DNA of 64,000 nucleotides from the NCBI RefSeq assembly GCF_902829255.1, contig NZ_CADEPK010000012.1:50050-114049 (forward strand). The letters are read 5' to 3'. The notes under the pieces were generated by a model. The model did no database searches and was not told where the DNA came from. It saw only the letters and a list, made by a program, of their open reading frames with translations. The DNA is from Metabacillus niabensis (lineage in GTDB: Bacteria; Bacillota; Bacilli; Bacillales; Bacillaceae). Position numbers and translations under genes: made by a program. Positions within the stretch are counted from its first letter, which is position 1. Each line of letters begins with the position of its first letter. This document shows, piece after piece, positions 16,473 through 25,283 of this stretch.

Positions 16473-17828
16473 ATGAAAAAACGAATACTTGTTATGTTTG
16501 TCGCTTTTATGTTGCTAATCGGTTTAGTAGCAGGCTGTACAGGTGGTGGGGAAAATGCATCAGGGTCTGGAGATAGTAAAGAAAGCGGAGATAAAGTTAC
16601 AATTAAGTTTCATACACATGGAAATGAAGCAACCTATAATTGGAAGGAAACAATTGCTGCCTTTGAAAAGGAATATCCTAATATTAAGGTAGATTTAGTG
16701 ATTCTTAGTGAAAAAGGTGATACTCAAGAGGCGTCGCAAAAGCTTGATTTAGCTGCTGCATCAGGTGAACAGCTAGATGTCCTTATGTTTAGTGACCCTG
16801 CAGGATATGCACAACGTGTCGCTTTAGGAATGGTTGCACCAATTGATGAATTTATTGAAGAGGAAGGCTACAAAGTTGCAGAGGAATACAAGGTTGATAC
16901 GAAGATTGATGATAATTATTATGCTCTTCCTGGTAAATTCAACCCTTGGTATGTACTATTAAATAAGGATCATTTAGATGAAGCAGGATTAGCAGTTCCG
17001 ACCGATTGGACTTGGGACGAATTTATGGACTATGCGAAAAAGCTGACAACAGCTGATCACTACGGAACATATTTCCATGGTCCACAAGGTGGCGGCTGGC
17101 TGGAATATTTAAAATTAGCTCTTGCAAGTGAAGAAGACAATACGGAATTCGTTAAGGCAGACGGTACCTCGAATCTTGACAATCCATTATTCAAAAAAAC
17201 GTTAGAAATGAGGTTGAAAATGGAGGTAGAGGATAAATCAGCGACTCCATATACCGATATTATGTCGCAAAAGCTTCATTATCGGAATCAATTTTTCAAC
17301 CAGGATGCTAGTACAATTCTGATCGGAAGCTGGATGAATACAGAGCTTGGTGGAACAGACCAATTTCCTTTGAATTTTAATGTGGCAATTGCCCCATATC
17401 CGAAAAATAACAAGGATGATGAAGGTGGCTATACACCGGTAACAACTGACTTTATGTCTGTTGCAGCGAATTCAAAGCACAAAAAAGAGGCCTACACATT
17501 TATCCGCTGGTATACAACAGAAGGACAAATTGTTCAAGGCAAAAATATTCCATCATGGAACAGCGTAAGTGATGAGGATTTGGAATCAATCGTTGATGGA
17601 ATTCTAGCCGAAACAAAAAATCCGGAAAAAGTTGATCGAGAATCGCTAATCCATGTATTAAAAAATGCAAAATCATCAAAAATGATTCCACCTGTTGCTT
17701 ACCAAGCAGAGCTTTACAAAGTGATAAATGAAGAATATGAAAAAATGATCCTTGATGGACAGGATGTTGAGACAACGATAAAGGCCGCGGAAACTCGTGT
17801 TCAAGAAATTATCGATAATAACAAATAA
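16473..17828 (+). CDS. Extracellular sugar-binding lipoprotein (CUT1)
   Basis: A 451-residue solute-binding protein. Residues 1-21 are a lipoprotein signal ending in the lipobox LVAGC, with Cys22 lipidated, followed by a Gly/Ser-rich linker. The mature part has the type-1 sugar-binding layout: VTIKFHTHG start, ETIAAFEKEYPNIKVDLV, then DVLMFSDPAGYAQR, and PWYVLLNKDHLDEAGL in the hinge region. It should deliver oligosaccharides to the permeases at 14548 and 15505. GGGGGATAT precedes ATG 16473. It precedes the sensor kinase gene, consistent with binding-protein-assisted sensing, although that is inference. Confidence 0.93.
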   Translation: MKKRILVMFVAFMLLIGLVAGCTGGGENASGSGDSKESGDKVTIKFHTHGNEATYNWKETIAAFEKEYPNIKVDLVILSEKGDTQEASQKLDLAAASGEQLDVLMFSDPAGYAQRVALGMVAPIDEFIEEEGYKVAEEYKVDTKIDDNYYALPGKFNPWYVLLNKDHLDEAGLAVPTDWTWDEFMDYAKKLTTADHYGTYFHGPQGGGWLEYLKLALASEEDNTEFVKADGTSNLDNPLFKKTLEMRLKMEVEDKSATPYTDIMSQKLHYRNQFFNQDASTILIGSWMNTELGGTDQFPLNFNVAIAPYPKNNKDDEGGYTPVTTDFMSVAANSKHKKEAYTFIRWYTTEGQIVQGKNIPSWNSVSDEDLESIVDGILAETKNPEKVDRESLIHVLKNAKSSKMIPPVAYQAELYKVINEEYEKMILDGQDVETTIKAAETRVQEIIDNNK

Positions 17829-17985
17829 AGAGATTTAAATACTAGGGGCGAGCCATTCATTCTGGTCACTTTTTCTTCAAACCTTCTAAAGTAATGGTAG
17901 TATAAGAGAAAAGAAGAATCATTAGCACCGAGTGAGTATCCTTCTTATCTTAAAAGAGGTGCTAACATTTCAATGGGAGGTATGT

Positions 17986-19815
17986 ATGTGGAAGCGAATA
18001 AACCAAAGATTGTCGCCCCGTTCTTTTCGATTTAAACTTATTATCGCTTCAGTGATTTGTATTGTGCTTCCGGCAATGATTACGTTATCTGTTAATAGTT
18101 ATTTATCGAAGGATGCGATGAAGGAGCAAGCGATTTCTAATGCTAGCAGGGAGCTAAAATTAGCAGGGGAATATGTGACAAAGCTGCTTGATGATATGTT
18201 ATATATCGCTAATTTTATTCAAATTGATTCAGAGCTCAATACGATTTTAAAAAATAACGCAAAAGAGCCAGCTAGTCATGCCGAAGACGTTTTACCTAGT
18301 GAAGAATATGAAAAATATATCGAGTATAGCCGAGTCGTAAAAACGATTGAAAATATTACGTTAGTTGGCGAAAAATCATATGTAACCATTCTTCTGAAAA
18401 ACGGAAAACATTATACAAACTACTCGATTAGTGAATATAACCCGAAAGAATTTTTCGAAGAGCCGTGGTTTGAGCAATTGGACCATGTTTATGGATATGA
18501 AGCTGTATGGATTGGCAGTCAGCCAACTGTATTTACATCTGAAAAAGAGACAAATCCATATCAAATATCTGTCGCAAGGACATTGCGGGATTCCAATTTA
18601 AAAATTTATGGCTATGTCATCGTTACGATTATGGAAAATAAATTAAATCAGGTGTTTGAAAACCTACCTGGCAATGAAGAAATGATGCTACTAAATGGGG
18701 ATAGTCAAATTTTATCTCATGCAAATAGCGAGAAAATTGGTCAATCCTTTCCTTATATAGAGCAGATGCAGGATAAACATTTCTCAAATATTATTAAAAT
18801 TGGCAGTCACGATTATTTAATTGCTGACCACCAAGTGACGAATACTGGCTGGAAGCTTGTCTCATTAACACCTTATATGCAAGCAATTAATAAAATAAAT
18901 TCGATTTTCAATAAAATGTTTCTCGTGCAATTGATCTCATTTATCGTATTTTTCCTTTTATTAACTTATTTATTGCAAACGATTACAAAACCGCTTGTCC
19001 GTTTAGGGAATGTCGTTGCTGCTGTTCAAGAAGGGAATTTGAAGATTCGTACGAAAATAAATAGTAATGATGAAATTGGGAGATTATCAGCCTCGTTTGA
19101 TCAAATGCTTGAGCGAATCAACAAGATGATTACTGAAATAACGGAAACTCAGGTGAGAAAGCGTAAGGCGGAATTTGCGATGCTTCAGGCACAAATCAAT
19201 CCCCACTTTCTCTTTAATGTTTTAAATTCGATTCGAATGAAGGTGATGAGGAAAGGTGATCAAGAAAGTGCAGAAATGATTAGCTCGCTATCAAAGCTTT
19301 TGCGAATGACAATTGATCAGGAAAAGGAAATGATCCTATTTAAGGAAGAGGTTGAAATTGTTAAGGACTATATCAACTTAATGAATATGAGGCAAAAGGA
19401 AAAGGTTCAATTTGACGTTTCGATTACTGCTGAAGCAAATGTTGAAAAAATCCCGCGCTTTATTTTACAGCCAATTATCGAGAATTCGATTATTCATGGC
19501 CTCAATCAACGTGCTGGTCTTATTTCGCTAAACTCCTATATTGCAAATAATGATTTTTTTATTGTTCTCGAGGATAATGGGCAAGGAATGGATGAGAAAA
19601 CATTAGCTGATGTGAGAGAGAAAATGACACATAGGGAGGAGATTGGTCCACACAAAAATAAGCAAGGGTTTTCAAGCATCGGCCTATCTAATGTGTACGA
19701 GAGAATGCGGATGACATTCGGTGAAGCATTTCATATGGAAGTGAATAGCTCGAACGGAGGCGGAACAATAATCATGATGTATGTATCAAGAGGAGGTAAA
19801 AGACCTAATGTATAA
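17986..19815 (+). CDS. YesM-type sensor histidine kinase
   Basis: A 609-residue membrane kinase. The first membrane segment is at about residues 17-36, with an extracytoplasmic sensor region of ~260 residues (Cache-like), a second segment near 300-325 and a HAMP domain. A His_kinase domain follows, with its phospho-acceptor in QAQINPHFLFNVLNSIR, then an ATPase domain with ILQPIIENSIIHG and EDNGQGM. ATG 17986 has GGGAGG upstream; the frame continues upstream to 17932 without signal. It overlaps the response regulator gene by eight bases. This family senses polysaccharide breakdown products at the cell surface and phosphorylates a YesN-type regulator. Confidence 0.93.
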   Translation: MWKRINQRLSPRSFRFKLIIASVICIVLPAMITLSVNSYLSKDAMKEQAISNASRELKLAGEYVTKLLDDMLYIANFIQIDSELNTILKNNAKEPASHAEDVLPSEEYEKYIEYSRVVKTIENITLVGEKSYVTILLKNGKHYTNYSISEYNPKEFFEEPWFEQLDHVYGYEAVWIGSQPTVFTSEKETNPYQISVARTLRDSNLKIYGYVIVTIMENKLNQVFENLPGNEEMMLLNGDSQILSHANSEKIGQSFPYIEQMQDKHFSNIIKIGSHDYLIADHQVTNTGWKLVSLTPYMQAINKINSIFNKMFLVQLISFIVFFLLLTYLLQTITKPLVRLGNVVAAVQEGNLKIRTKINSNDEIGRLSASFDQMLERINKMITEITETQVRKRKAEFAMLQAQINPHFLFNVLNSIRMKVMRKGDQESAEMISSLSKLLRMTIDQEKEMILFKEEVEIVKDYINLMNMRQKEKVQFDVSITAEANVEKIPRFILQPIIENSIIHGLNQRAGLISLNSYIANNDFFIVLEDNGQGMDEKTLADVREKMTHREEIGPHKNKQGFSSIGLSNVYERMRMTFGEAFHMEVNSSNGGGTIIMMYVSRGGKRPNV

Positions 19816-21418
19816 AGTGATGCTAGTAGATGATGATTATCCTGTCTTAGAGTTTTTATCGGAAACGATAGAATGGAACCGACTAGGCTTTGAGCTTATA
19901 AGTGTTCATGAAAATGGTGAGAGCGCACTTCAGCATGCCCTGCAACAGATGCCGAATCTATTAATAACAGATATAGGGATGCCAAAATTAAACGGGATTG
20001 AATTAACGAGAAGATTAAGAGAACAGGATGATAGCTTACAAGTTTGTGTGTTAACCTGCCATAATGAATTTGAATTTGCCCAGCAAGCATTAAAGCTAAA
20101 TGTACAGGATTACTTATTAAAGGACACTCTTAATCCAGAGGACTTAACAGCTGTTCTGAAGAGAATTAAGGCAAAGCTTGATGCTGAGCAGCAAAAAAAG
20201 GAAAAGGAGCTGCACCTACAGCAAATTGTGGAACGAAATAAAGAATCGATGAAGCGAGATTTCCTTCGTAAAACAATTTATCAATCGATTTATCATGCAA
20301 AGGAATGGTATGTGGAAGCAAGCTCCTTTGGCTTACATTTGCATAAACAATCGTATATTCCAGTACTGTGTTTTATTCAAGATTACAGGCTAGCAAAGGA
20401 CGCATATCAATCAGCAGATGTGCTAAGCTACTCCCTGCAAAATGTTATTTTAGAGATTTTAGAAAGGGAACAGATGAACCCAGTATTTTTTTCCTTTGAA
20501 GCAAAGGAATCGTTCATTTTTTTCCCATTTAAACCAACCTTAAAATCTGACTGCTTTGGGAATGCAGCAGAGTGTCTGCGAAAGGTCCAACGAGCTGTTG
20601 CACACCATTTGCATGTATCGTTATCGATGATGATTGGCGATGTTTTTCATAATGAGCAATCGTTAAAGCATGAGCTTGGTACATTGTTAATGAACACGAA
20701 TCAGCGCTTCTATATGGAGAAGGATGCCATTGAAAAGAAGCGAACAGGCACATATTTTACTGACAAAATTTTTTCATGGTATGAGGAAGCTTCAACAGAG
20801 GTGAGACAGCTTATCCTTGAGCGGAATGAAGAAAGAGTCGCTCCAACTGTTAAAGGGTGGATACAGCATTTTAAGGACCAGCAGATTTCCTCTGATGCTG
20901 TGAAGGATTGGGTGTTAAAGCTCGTTTTGGACCTTAAGGTAAAATTAAAGGCACTGCAATTTTTTGAAACAACCTATACGATGGAGGTTCTTCATGAGGA
21001 AATTTTAAATATAGATTCATTAAATGAATTAAGTGATTGGTTAAACAGCTATTTTCAAACGGTTATGCACTCGGTTGCGAAAATTACCGCTGGGTCTAGG
21101 CGCCGCGAAGTGATGGAAGCATGCAAATATGTTTCCATGCATTTAGAAAGGAAAATCAGTCTTGATGAAGTGGCAAGCTATCTTTATTTAAATCCAAGCT
21201 ATTTCAGCCGTCTTTTCAAAAAGGAGGTTGGTGAAACATTTGTTGAGTATGTCACAAAATTAAAAATCAATCGAGCAAAGGAGCTACTCGAGCATACAAT
21301 CGAGCCAGTCGGGAAAATTTGTGAAAGATTAGGCTATGATAACCAAAGCTATTTTATTAAAGTTTTTAAAAATAATGTCGGTGTTACGCCAATGGAATTT
21401 AGAGGACAGATTTCATAG
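19808..21418 (+). CDS. YesN-type response regulator with AraC DNA-binding domain
   Basis: A 536-residue transcription factor. Residues 1-125 are a receiver with Asp8-10 and phospho-acceptor Asp55 (ITDIGMP). The central ~300 residues are a typical YesN linker region. The last ~100 residues form a double AraC helix-turn-helix (DEVASYLYLNPSYFSRLF, then ICERLGYDNQSYFIKVF). ATG 19808 lies inside the kinase gene behind AGGAGG; an earlier in-frame start at 19781 is unlikely. AraC domains bind pairs of direct-repeat half-sites, matching the tandem GTNAAAA motif found before four island genes, so I infer that this protein activates them. Confidence 0.93.
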   Translation: MYKVMLVDDDYPVLEFLSETIEWNRLGFELISVHENGESALQHALQQMPNLLITDIGMPKLNGIELTRRLREQDDSLQVCVLTCHNEFEFAQQALKLNVQDYLLKDTLNPEDLTAVLKRIKAKLDAEQQKKEKELHLQQIVERNKESMKRDFLRKTIYQSIYHAKEWYVEASSFGLHLHKQSYIPVLCFIQDYRLAKDAYQSADVLSYSLQNVILEILEREQMNPVFFSFEAKESFIFFPFKPTLKSDCFGNAAECLRKVQRAVAHHLHVSLSMMIGDVFHNEQSLKHELGTLLMNTNQRFYMEKDAIEKKRTGTYFTDKIFSWYEEASTEVRQLILERNEERVAPTVKGWIQHFKDQQISSDAVKDWVLKLVLDLKVKLKALQFFETTYTMEVLHEEILNIDSLNELSDWLNSYFQTVMHSVAKITAGSRRREVMEACKYVSMHLERKISLDEVASYLYLNPSYFSRLFKKEVGETFVEYVTKLKINRAKELLEHTIEPVGKICERLGYDNQSYFIKVFKNNVGVTPMEFRGQIS

Positions 21419-21515
21419 CGATTGCTGCATATAGAGAATCAATCATAGGATATAGAACATGTTTTGCTTTGGAAAAGCATATTTTGTAAGGGTTATCAAT
21501 AAAGGAGTGGAAACA

Positions 21516-22643
21516 ATGACGAAAACCAATCATTGGGTTGACGAGGCATGGCAAAATGTTGAACAAAAGGTTTTGGCGATGAGTAAGCGGATCGGGGCGA
21601 ACTTTCCTCATGCAAGTGTCCAGGGAACATACCGTTTAGAGGAGCCTCACTGGTGGACGGCTGGCTTTTGGCCAGGGCTACTATGGCTTGTCTACCGGGA
21701 AACAAACGATGATTCATTAAAGCAAATAGCAGAGCACTGTGAGGAGCGGCTTGACGATTGTATAACAGATTACTATCGCCTCGATCATGATATGGGCTTT
21801 ATGTGGACGCTAACGAGTGTTGCAAGGTACAAAATAATCGGTGCTGATGATTCAAAACGACGTGCGCTTTTAGTCGCGAATTTGCTTGCAGGAAGATTTA
21901 ATTCCGCGGGAAATTTCATACGTGCCTGGAATCCGTGGCAGGAAGGAGATAATAATTCAGGCTGGGCAATCATTGATTGTGTCATGAATTTACCATTGTT
22001 ATTTTGGGCATCTGAGGAAACGGGTGATCCGAGGTATCGCTTAATAGCTGAAAAGCATGGGGAGACAGTATTAAATCATTTTATTCGCAAGGACGGATCT
22101 GTTCATCATATTATTCGCTTTGATTCCGCAACAGGGGAACGAGTAGAGGCGATTGGCGGACAAGGATTTGCGCCAGACTCAGCATGGTCGCGGGGGACAG
22201 CATGGGCAATTTATGGCTTAACATTGCTTTACCGTTATACGAAAAAGGATTCCTTCCGACAGGCGGCAAAAAATGTCGCTCATTTCTTTATTGCAAATTT
22301 ACCAGAAGATTATGTACCATATTGGGATTTCAGAATTCCAGAAGAAGTTACGAAATACCGTGACTCCTCAGCAGGTGCAATTGCAGCATGTGGATTACTG
22401 CAGCTATCAAAGCATGTAGCGGCAACAGAGGAGAGCGTTTATCGCGAGGCTGGAACAAAAATTCTTCGCTCCCTCTACGAAAACTATGGTGATTTTCAAA
22501 ATCTAGATCAAGACGGGCTCATTCTCCATGGAACAAGTCACTATCCGGAGGGGAAAAACATCGATGTTCCACTTATTTATGGAGACTATTATTTTGTTGA
22601 AGGGTTAACAATGTTAAAGGGTGATAGAGAGATAGTTTGGTAA
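21516..22643 (+). CDS. Unsaturated glucuronyl hydrolase, GH88
   Basis: A 375-residue cytoplasmic alpha6/alpha6-barrel enzyme, similar throughout to the unsaturated glucuronyl hydrolase of Bacillus sp. GL1. It removes the 4,5-unsaturated uronate that lyases leave at the non-reducing end. The two essential acidic residues are visible as Asp92 (LDHDMGF) and Asp154 (IIDCVMNLPLL), equivalent to Asp88 and Asp149 of the GL1 enzyme. WSRGTAWAIYG and YWDFRIP are further family motifs. AAGGAG precedes ATG 21516; the open frame upstream to 21459 is not supported. It resembles GH88 more than the pectin-specific GH105 family, favouring a glucuronate-containing substrate. Confidence 0.9.
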   Translation: MTKTNHWVDEAWQNVEQKVLAMSKRIGANFPHASVQGTYRLEEPHWWTAGFWPGLLWLVYRETNDDSLKQIAEHCEERLDDCITDYYRLDHDMGFMWTLTSVARYKIIGADDSKRRALLVANLLAGRFNSAGNFIRAWNPWQEGDNNSGWAIIDCVMNLPLLFWASEETGDPRYRLIAEKHGETVLNHFIRKDGSVHHIIRFDSATGERVEAIGGQGFAPDSAWSRGTAWAIYGLTLLYRYTKKDSFRQAAKNVAHFFIANLPEDYVPYWDFRIPEEVTKYRDSSAGAIAACGLLQLSKHVAATEESVYREAGTKILRSLYENYGDFQNLDQDGLILHGTSHYPEGKNIDVPLIYGDYYFVEGLTMLKGDREIVW

Positions 22644-22687
22644 TGAATGTTTGAAGGTAAATTTCGAGATAAGGAGCGATCAAACCA

Positions 22688-24523
22688 ATGCAGACGACCC
22701 AAGCCGAAATAAAAACAAATCCTCTTAAAACGAAGGAGGATGTGGAGCAAGCGTTAAAACAAATATGTAACCCGTTAAAATCATCCTATAGCGATGGCTT
22801 TGCTAGACTACAATTAGGGAACTCTGGTGTGGCGTATTCCGATTCTATCGCGGGAATGGAAGGCTTTTCTCGTATTCTTTGGGGACTTGTTCCATTACTT
22901 GCTGGAGATGCTAAAGAATATGATATATGGGATTTTCATCTACAAGGAATAAAAAATGGAACAAACCCAGCCCATGAGGAATATTGGGGGAGGATAAACG
23001 ATTATGACCAACGCATTGTTGAAATGGCTGTTTTTGGGTTAGCGCTCCTCCTTATTCCAGATAAAATTTGGGAGCCACTTAATGAACAAGAACGAGCAAA
23101 TTTAAGTGGATGGCTTCGTCAAATCAATCATGTGAAAGCACATGATTGCAATTGGCTATTCTTTCCGGTTCTTGTCAACATCGGCTTAAAATTTGTAGGA
23201 GAGCCTTACGATGAAGAGCTTGTTGAACGAAATTTACAGCGAATCGATGAATTTTATTTAGGAAATGGCTGGTACGCCGATGGAATCGATGGTCATTGCG
23301 ATTATTACGGTCCTTTTGCCATCCATTATTATTCATTAATTTATGCGAAATATATGGAGAAGGAAGATCCGATTCGCGCTGTTACATATAAAAATAGGGC
23401 GGAAGTGTTTGCGAAGGATTTCATTCACTGGTTTGCTTCAGATGGGTCTGCACTCCCTTATGGAAGAAGTCTAACGTATCGTTTCGCACAAGCTGCTTTT
23501 TGGAGTGCTTGTGTCTTTGGAAATATCGAGCCTTTCTCATTAGGGGTAATGAAGGGGCTTATCCTTAGAAATTTACGATGGTGGTTTAATAAGCCGATCT
23601 TTAACGAGTCAAATCGATTAACCGTCGGCTATGTTTATCCTAATCTTGTAATGGCGGAAAACTACAATTCTCCTGGCTCACCGTATTGGGCATTAAAGAC
23701 CTTTTTACCACTCGCTTTAGATGAAGAGCATCCATTTTGGCAGGTCCAGGAAGAGGAATATCCGAAAGATGTAGAACCGAAATCGATCCAAAGGCTGCCA
23801 CATTTAGCGTTATATAAAGATGACACAAATCGCCACCTTCTTGCTTTTAACACAGGGCATATCTCAACAAACGAGCATACTCATACATCGGCAAAATATG
23901 AAAAGTTTGTCTATTCAAATGTCTTTGGCTTTAGTGTCCCAAGGGCAGAATGGGGCTTAGCCCAGGGTGCTTTTGATTGTATGCTCGCTTTAAGTGAAGG
24001 AGACAATCTTTATCGTGTAAAACGAAAAAGTGAAGAAATTCGTGTTGAGGAAGATTATCTTTATATGAAATGGAAGCCATGGCATGATGTTGAAGTGAAG
24101 ACATGGCTTGTCCCAGGAAATCCATGGCATGTTAGAATTCATCGCATCGAAACAAATCGAGAGCTAGATGCTGCAGATGGTGGGTTTGCTCTAGGCTTGA
24201 ATGATGATGAGCTTACGAAGATTCAAGAGCAAGAGCAAGCCTTTGTACGGAATCAACTAGGAGCTAGTGGGGTAAAAACACTTTATGGAAATGGAAGGGC
24301 AGAATTGATTTTCCCGAATGCAAATACGAATCTCATAAACCCTCGGACTGTCATTCCAACGATCAAAACGAAGGTTCATCAAGGCGTCACTTTGCTAGCA
24401 AGTGCGGTATACGGCGAAAAAACGTTTAGTGATTCATTTCAGTTACAGCCGAAAGTCACTTTAACAAATGAACAAATCATTATCCATTTTTCTAAAAAGG
24501 GTGGACTATCGATTTCGATATAA
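22688..24523 (+). CDS. DUF2264 domain-containing protein
   Basis: A 611-residue cytoplasmic protein with no signal peptide. It shows the DUF2264 layout: YSDSIAGMEGFSRILWGLVPL near residue 60, WLFFPVLVNIGL, GWYADGIDGHCDYYGPFAIHYY and FASDGSALPYGRSLTYRFA, then a beta-rich C-terminal half. The first half should be a helical toroid like that of lyases and GH88/GH105 enzymes. DUF2264 genes often accompany such enzymes, but the activity is not known to me. It may be a further lyase or hydrolase for imported oligosaccharides. ATG 22688 has AAGGAG upstream and the gene ends the island with a strong terminator. Confidence 0.85.
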   Translation: MQTTQAEIKTNPLKTKEDVEQALKQICNPLKSSYSDGFARLQLGNSGVAYSDSIAGMEGFSRILWGLVPLLAGDAKEYDIWDFHLQGIKNGTNPAHEEYWGRINDYDQRIVEMAVFGLALLLIPDKIWEPLNEQERANLSGWLRQINHVKAHDCNWLFFPVLVNIGLKFVGEPYDEELVERNLQRIDEFYLGNGWYADGIDGHCDYYGPFAIHYYSLIYAKYMEKEDPIRAVTYKNRAEVFAKDFIHWFASDGSALPYGRSLTYRFAQAAFWSACVFGNIEPFSLGVMKGLILRNLRWWFNKPIFNESNRLTVGYVYPNLVMAENYNSPGSPYWALKTFLPLALDEEHPFWQVQEEEYPKDVEPKSIQRLPHLALYKDDTNRHLLAFNTGHISTNEHTHTSAKYEKFVYSNVFGFSVPRAEWGLAQGAFDCMLALSEGDNLYRVKRKSEEIRVEEDYLYMKWKPWHDVEVKTWLVPGNPWHVRIHRIETNRELDAADGGFALGLNDDELTKIQEQEQAFVRNQLGASGVKTLYGNGRAELIFPNANTNLINPRTVIPTIKTKVHQGVTLLASAVYGEKTFSDSFQLQPKVTLTNEQIIIHFSKKGGLSISI

Positions 24524-24531
24524 TGTAGGGG

Positions 24532-24578
24532 AAACGCTTGTACGTATAGCATCAAAGTTTCTACGTACAAGCGTTTTA
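24532..24578 (+). terminator. Strong terminator at the end of the polysaccharide island
   Basis: A perfect 15-bp stem (24532-24546 with 24562-24576) is followed by TT. It closes the transcript that ends with the DUF2264 gene. Confidence 0.85.
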
Positions 24579-24621
24579 CATTGGACAGCTTAGAAGCAAG
24601 CGTGATTAAGCTTGTAAAAAT

Positions 24622-24667
24622 AGGGGACAGTCCCCCAGCGCTTTAACGCATTGGGGGACTGTCCCCT
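24622..24667. repeat. Nested palindrome repeat, copy 2 (core GGGACAGTCCC)
   Basis: AGGGGACAGTCCCCCA at 24622-24637 and its exact reverse complement at 24652-24667 enclose a loop with a small GCG/CGC stem. It lies between convergent genes (DUF2264 and desR), its right end touching the desR stop codon at 24668. Confidence 0.9.
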
Positions 24668-25267
24668 CTATTTAAACCAGCCCTTTTCCTTTGATTGTGA
24701 TATGGCTTCGATTCGGTTTTTTACATCAAGCTTTTCTAAGATGGTCGAAATATAATTGCGAACCGTCCCTGTTTTGATGCTGAGCTGGTCGGCGATTTCC
24801 TTTGTGTTTTTTCCATCTGCAACGAGCTCTAGTACTTCTCTTTCCCGTTCTGTTAATGGATTTTCTTCACTATAGATATCATCCATTAACTCAGGTGCAT
24901 ATACTCTTCTTCCGGACATGATGTTTCTTATCGAGTTTGCTAATTCTTCACTAGGGCTATCCTTCAGCAAATAGCCACTAACTCCAGCCTTTAAAGCACG
25001 TTGAAAGTATCCAGAACGAGCGAAGGTAGTTAAGATGAGCACCTTGCAGCCAAGGCCTTTCAGTCTTTCAGCTGCTTCAAGACCTGTCATTCCAGGCATC
25101 TCGATATCCATAATGCAAATATCCGGATTAAACCTTTGAACAAGCGCAAGTGCTTCCTCACCATTGCTTGCTTTTCCGACTACCTCCATATCATCCTCTA
25201 AATTCAGTAACGATCCTAATGCACCAAGAAGCATTTGCTGATCCTCAGCGATGACAATTCGAATCAT
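24668..25267 (-). CDS. desR: Response regulator DesR (NarL/LuxR type)
   Basis: A 199-residue regulator. The receiver domain (residues 1-120) has Glu8-Asp9, phospho-acceptor Asp54 (CIMDIEMPG) and Lys in LLKDSP. The LuxR-type helix-turn-helix near residues 135-195 contains ENPLTEREREVLELVADG and TVRNYISTILEKL. Asp54 matches the known DesR phosphorylation site. Position after desK and the desaturase gene identifies it as the regulator that activates the desaturase promoter when membranes become rigid in the cold. The likely target sites are at 27649-27677. Confidence 0.9.
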   Translation of the reverse strand: MIRIVIAEDQQMLLGALGSLLNLEDDMEVVGKASNGEEALALVQRFNPDICIMDIEMPGMTGLEAAERLKGLGCKVLILTTFARSGYFQRALKAGVSGYLLKDSPSEELANSIRNIMSGRRVYAPELMDDIYSEENPLTEREREVLELVADGKNTKEIADQLSIKTGTVRNYISTILEKLDVKNRIEAISQSKEKGWFK

Positions 25268-25283
25268 ACCCTTCTCCTCCTTC

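Noticed and set aside
8087..17985. CcpA cre boxes in the leaders of the polysaccharide island
   Set aside because: No sequence fits the cre consensus well enough to report, although catabolite control would be expected.
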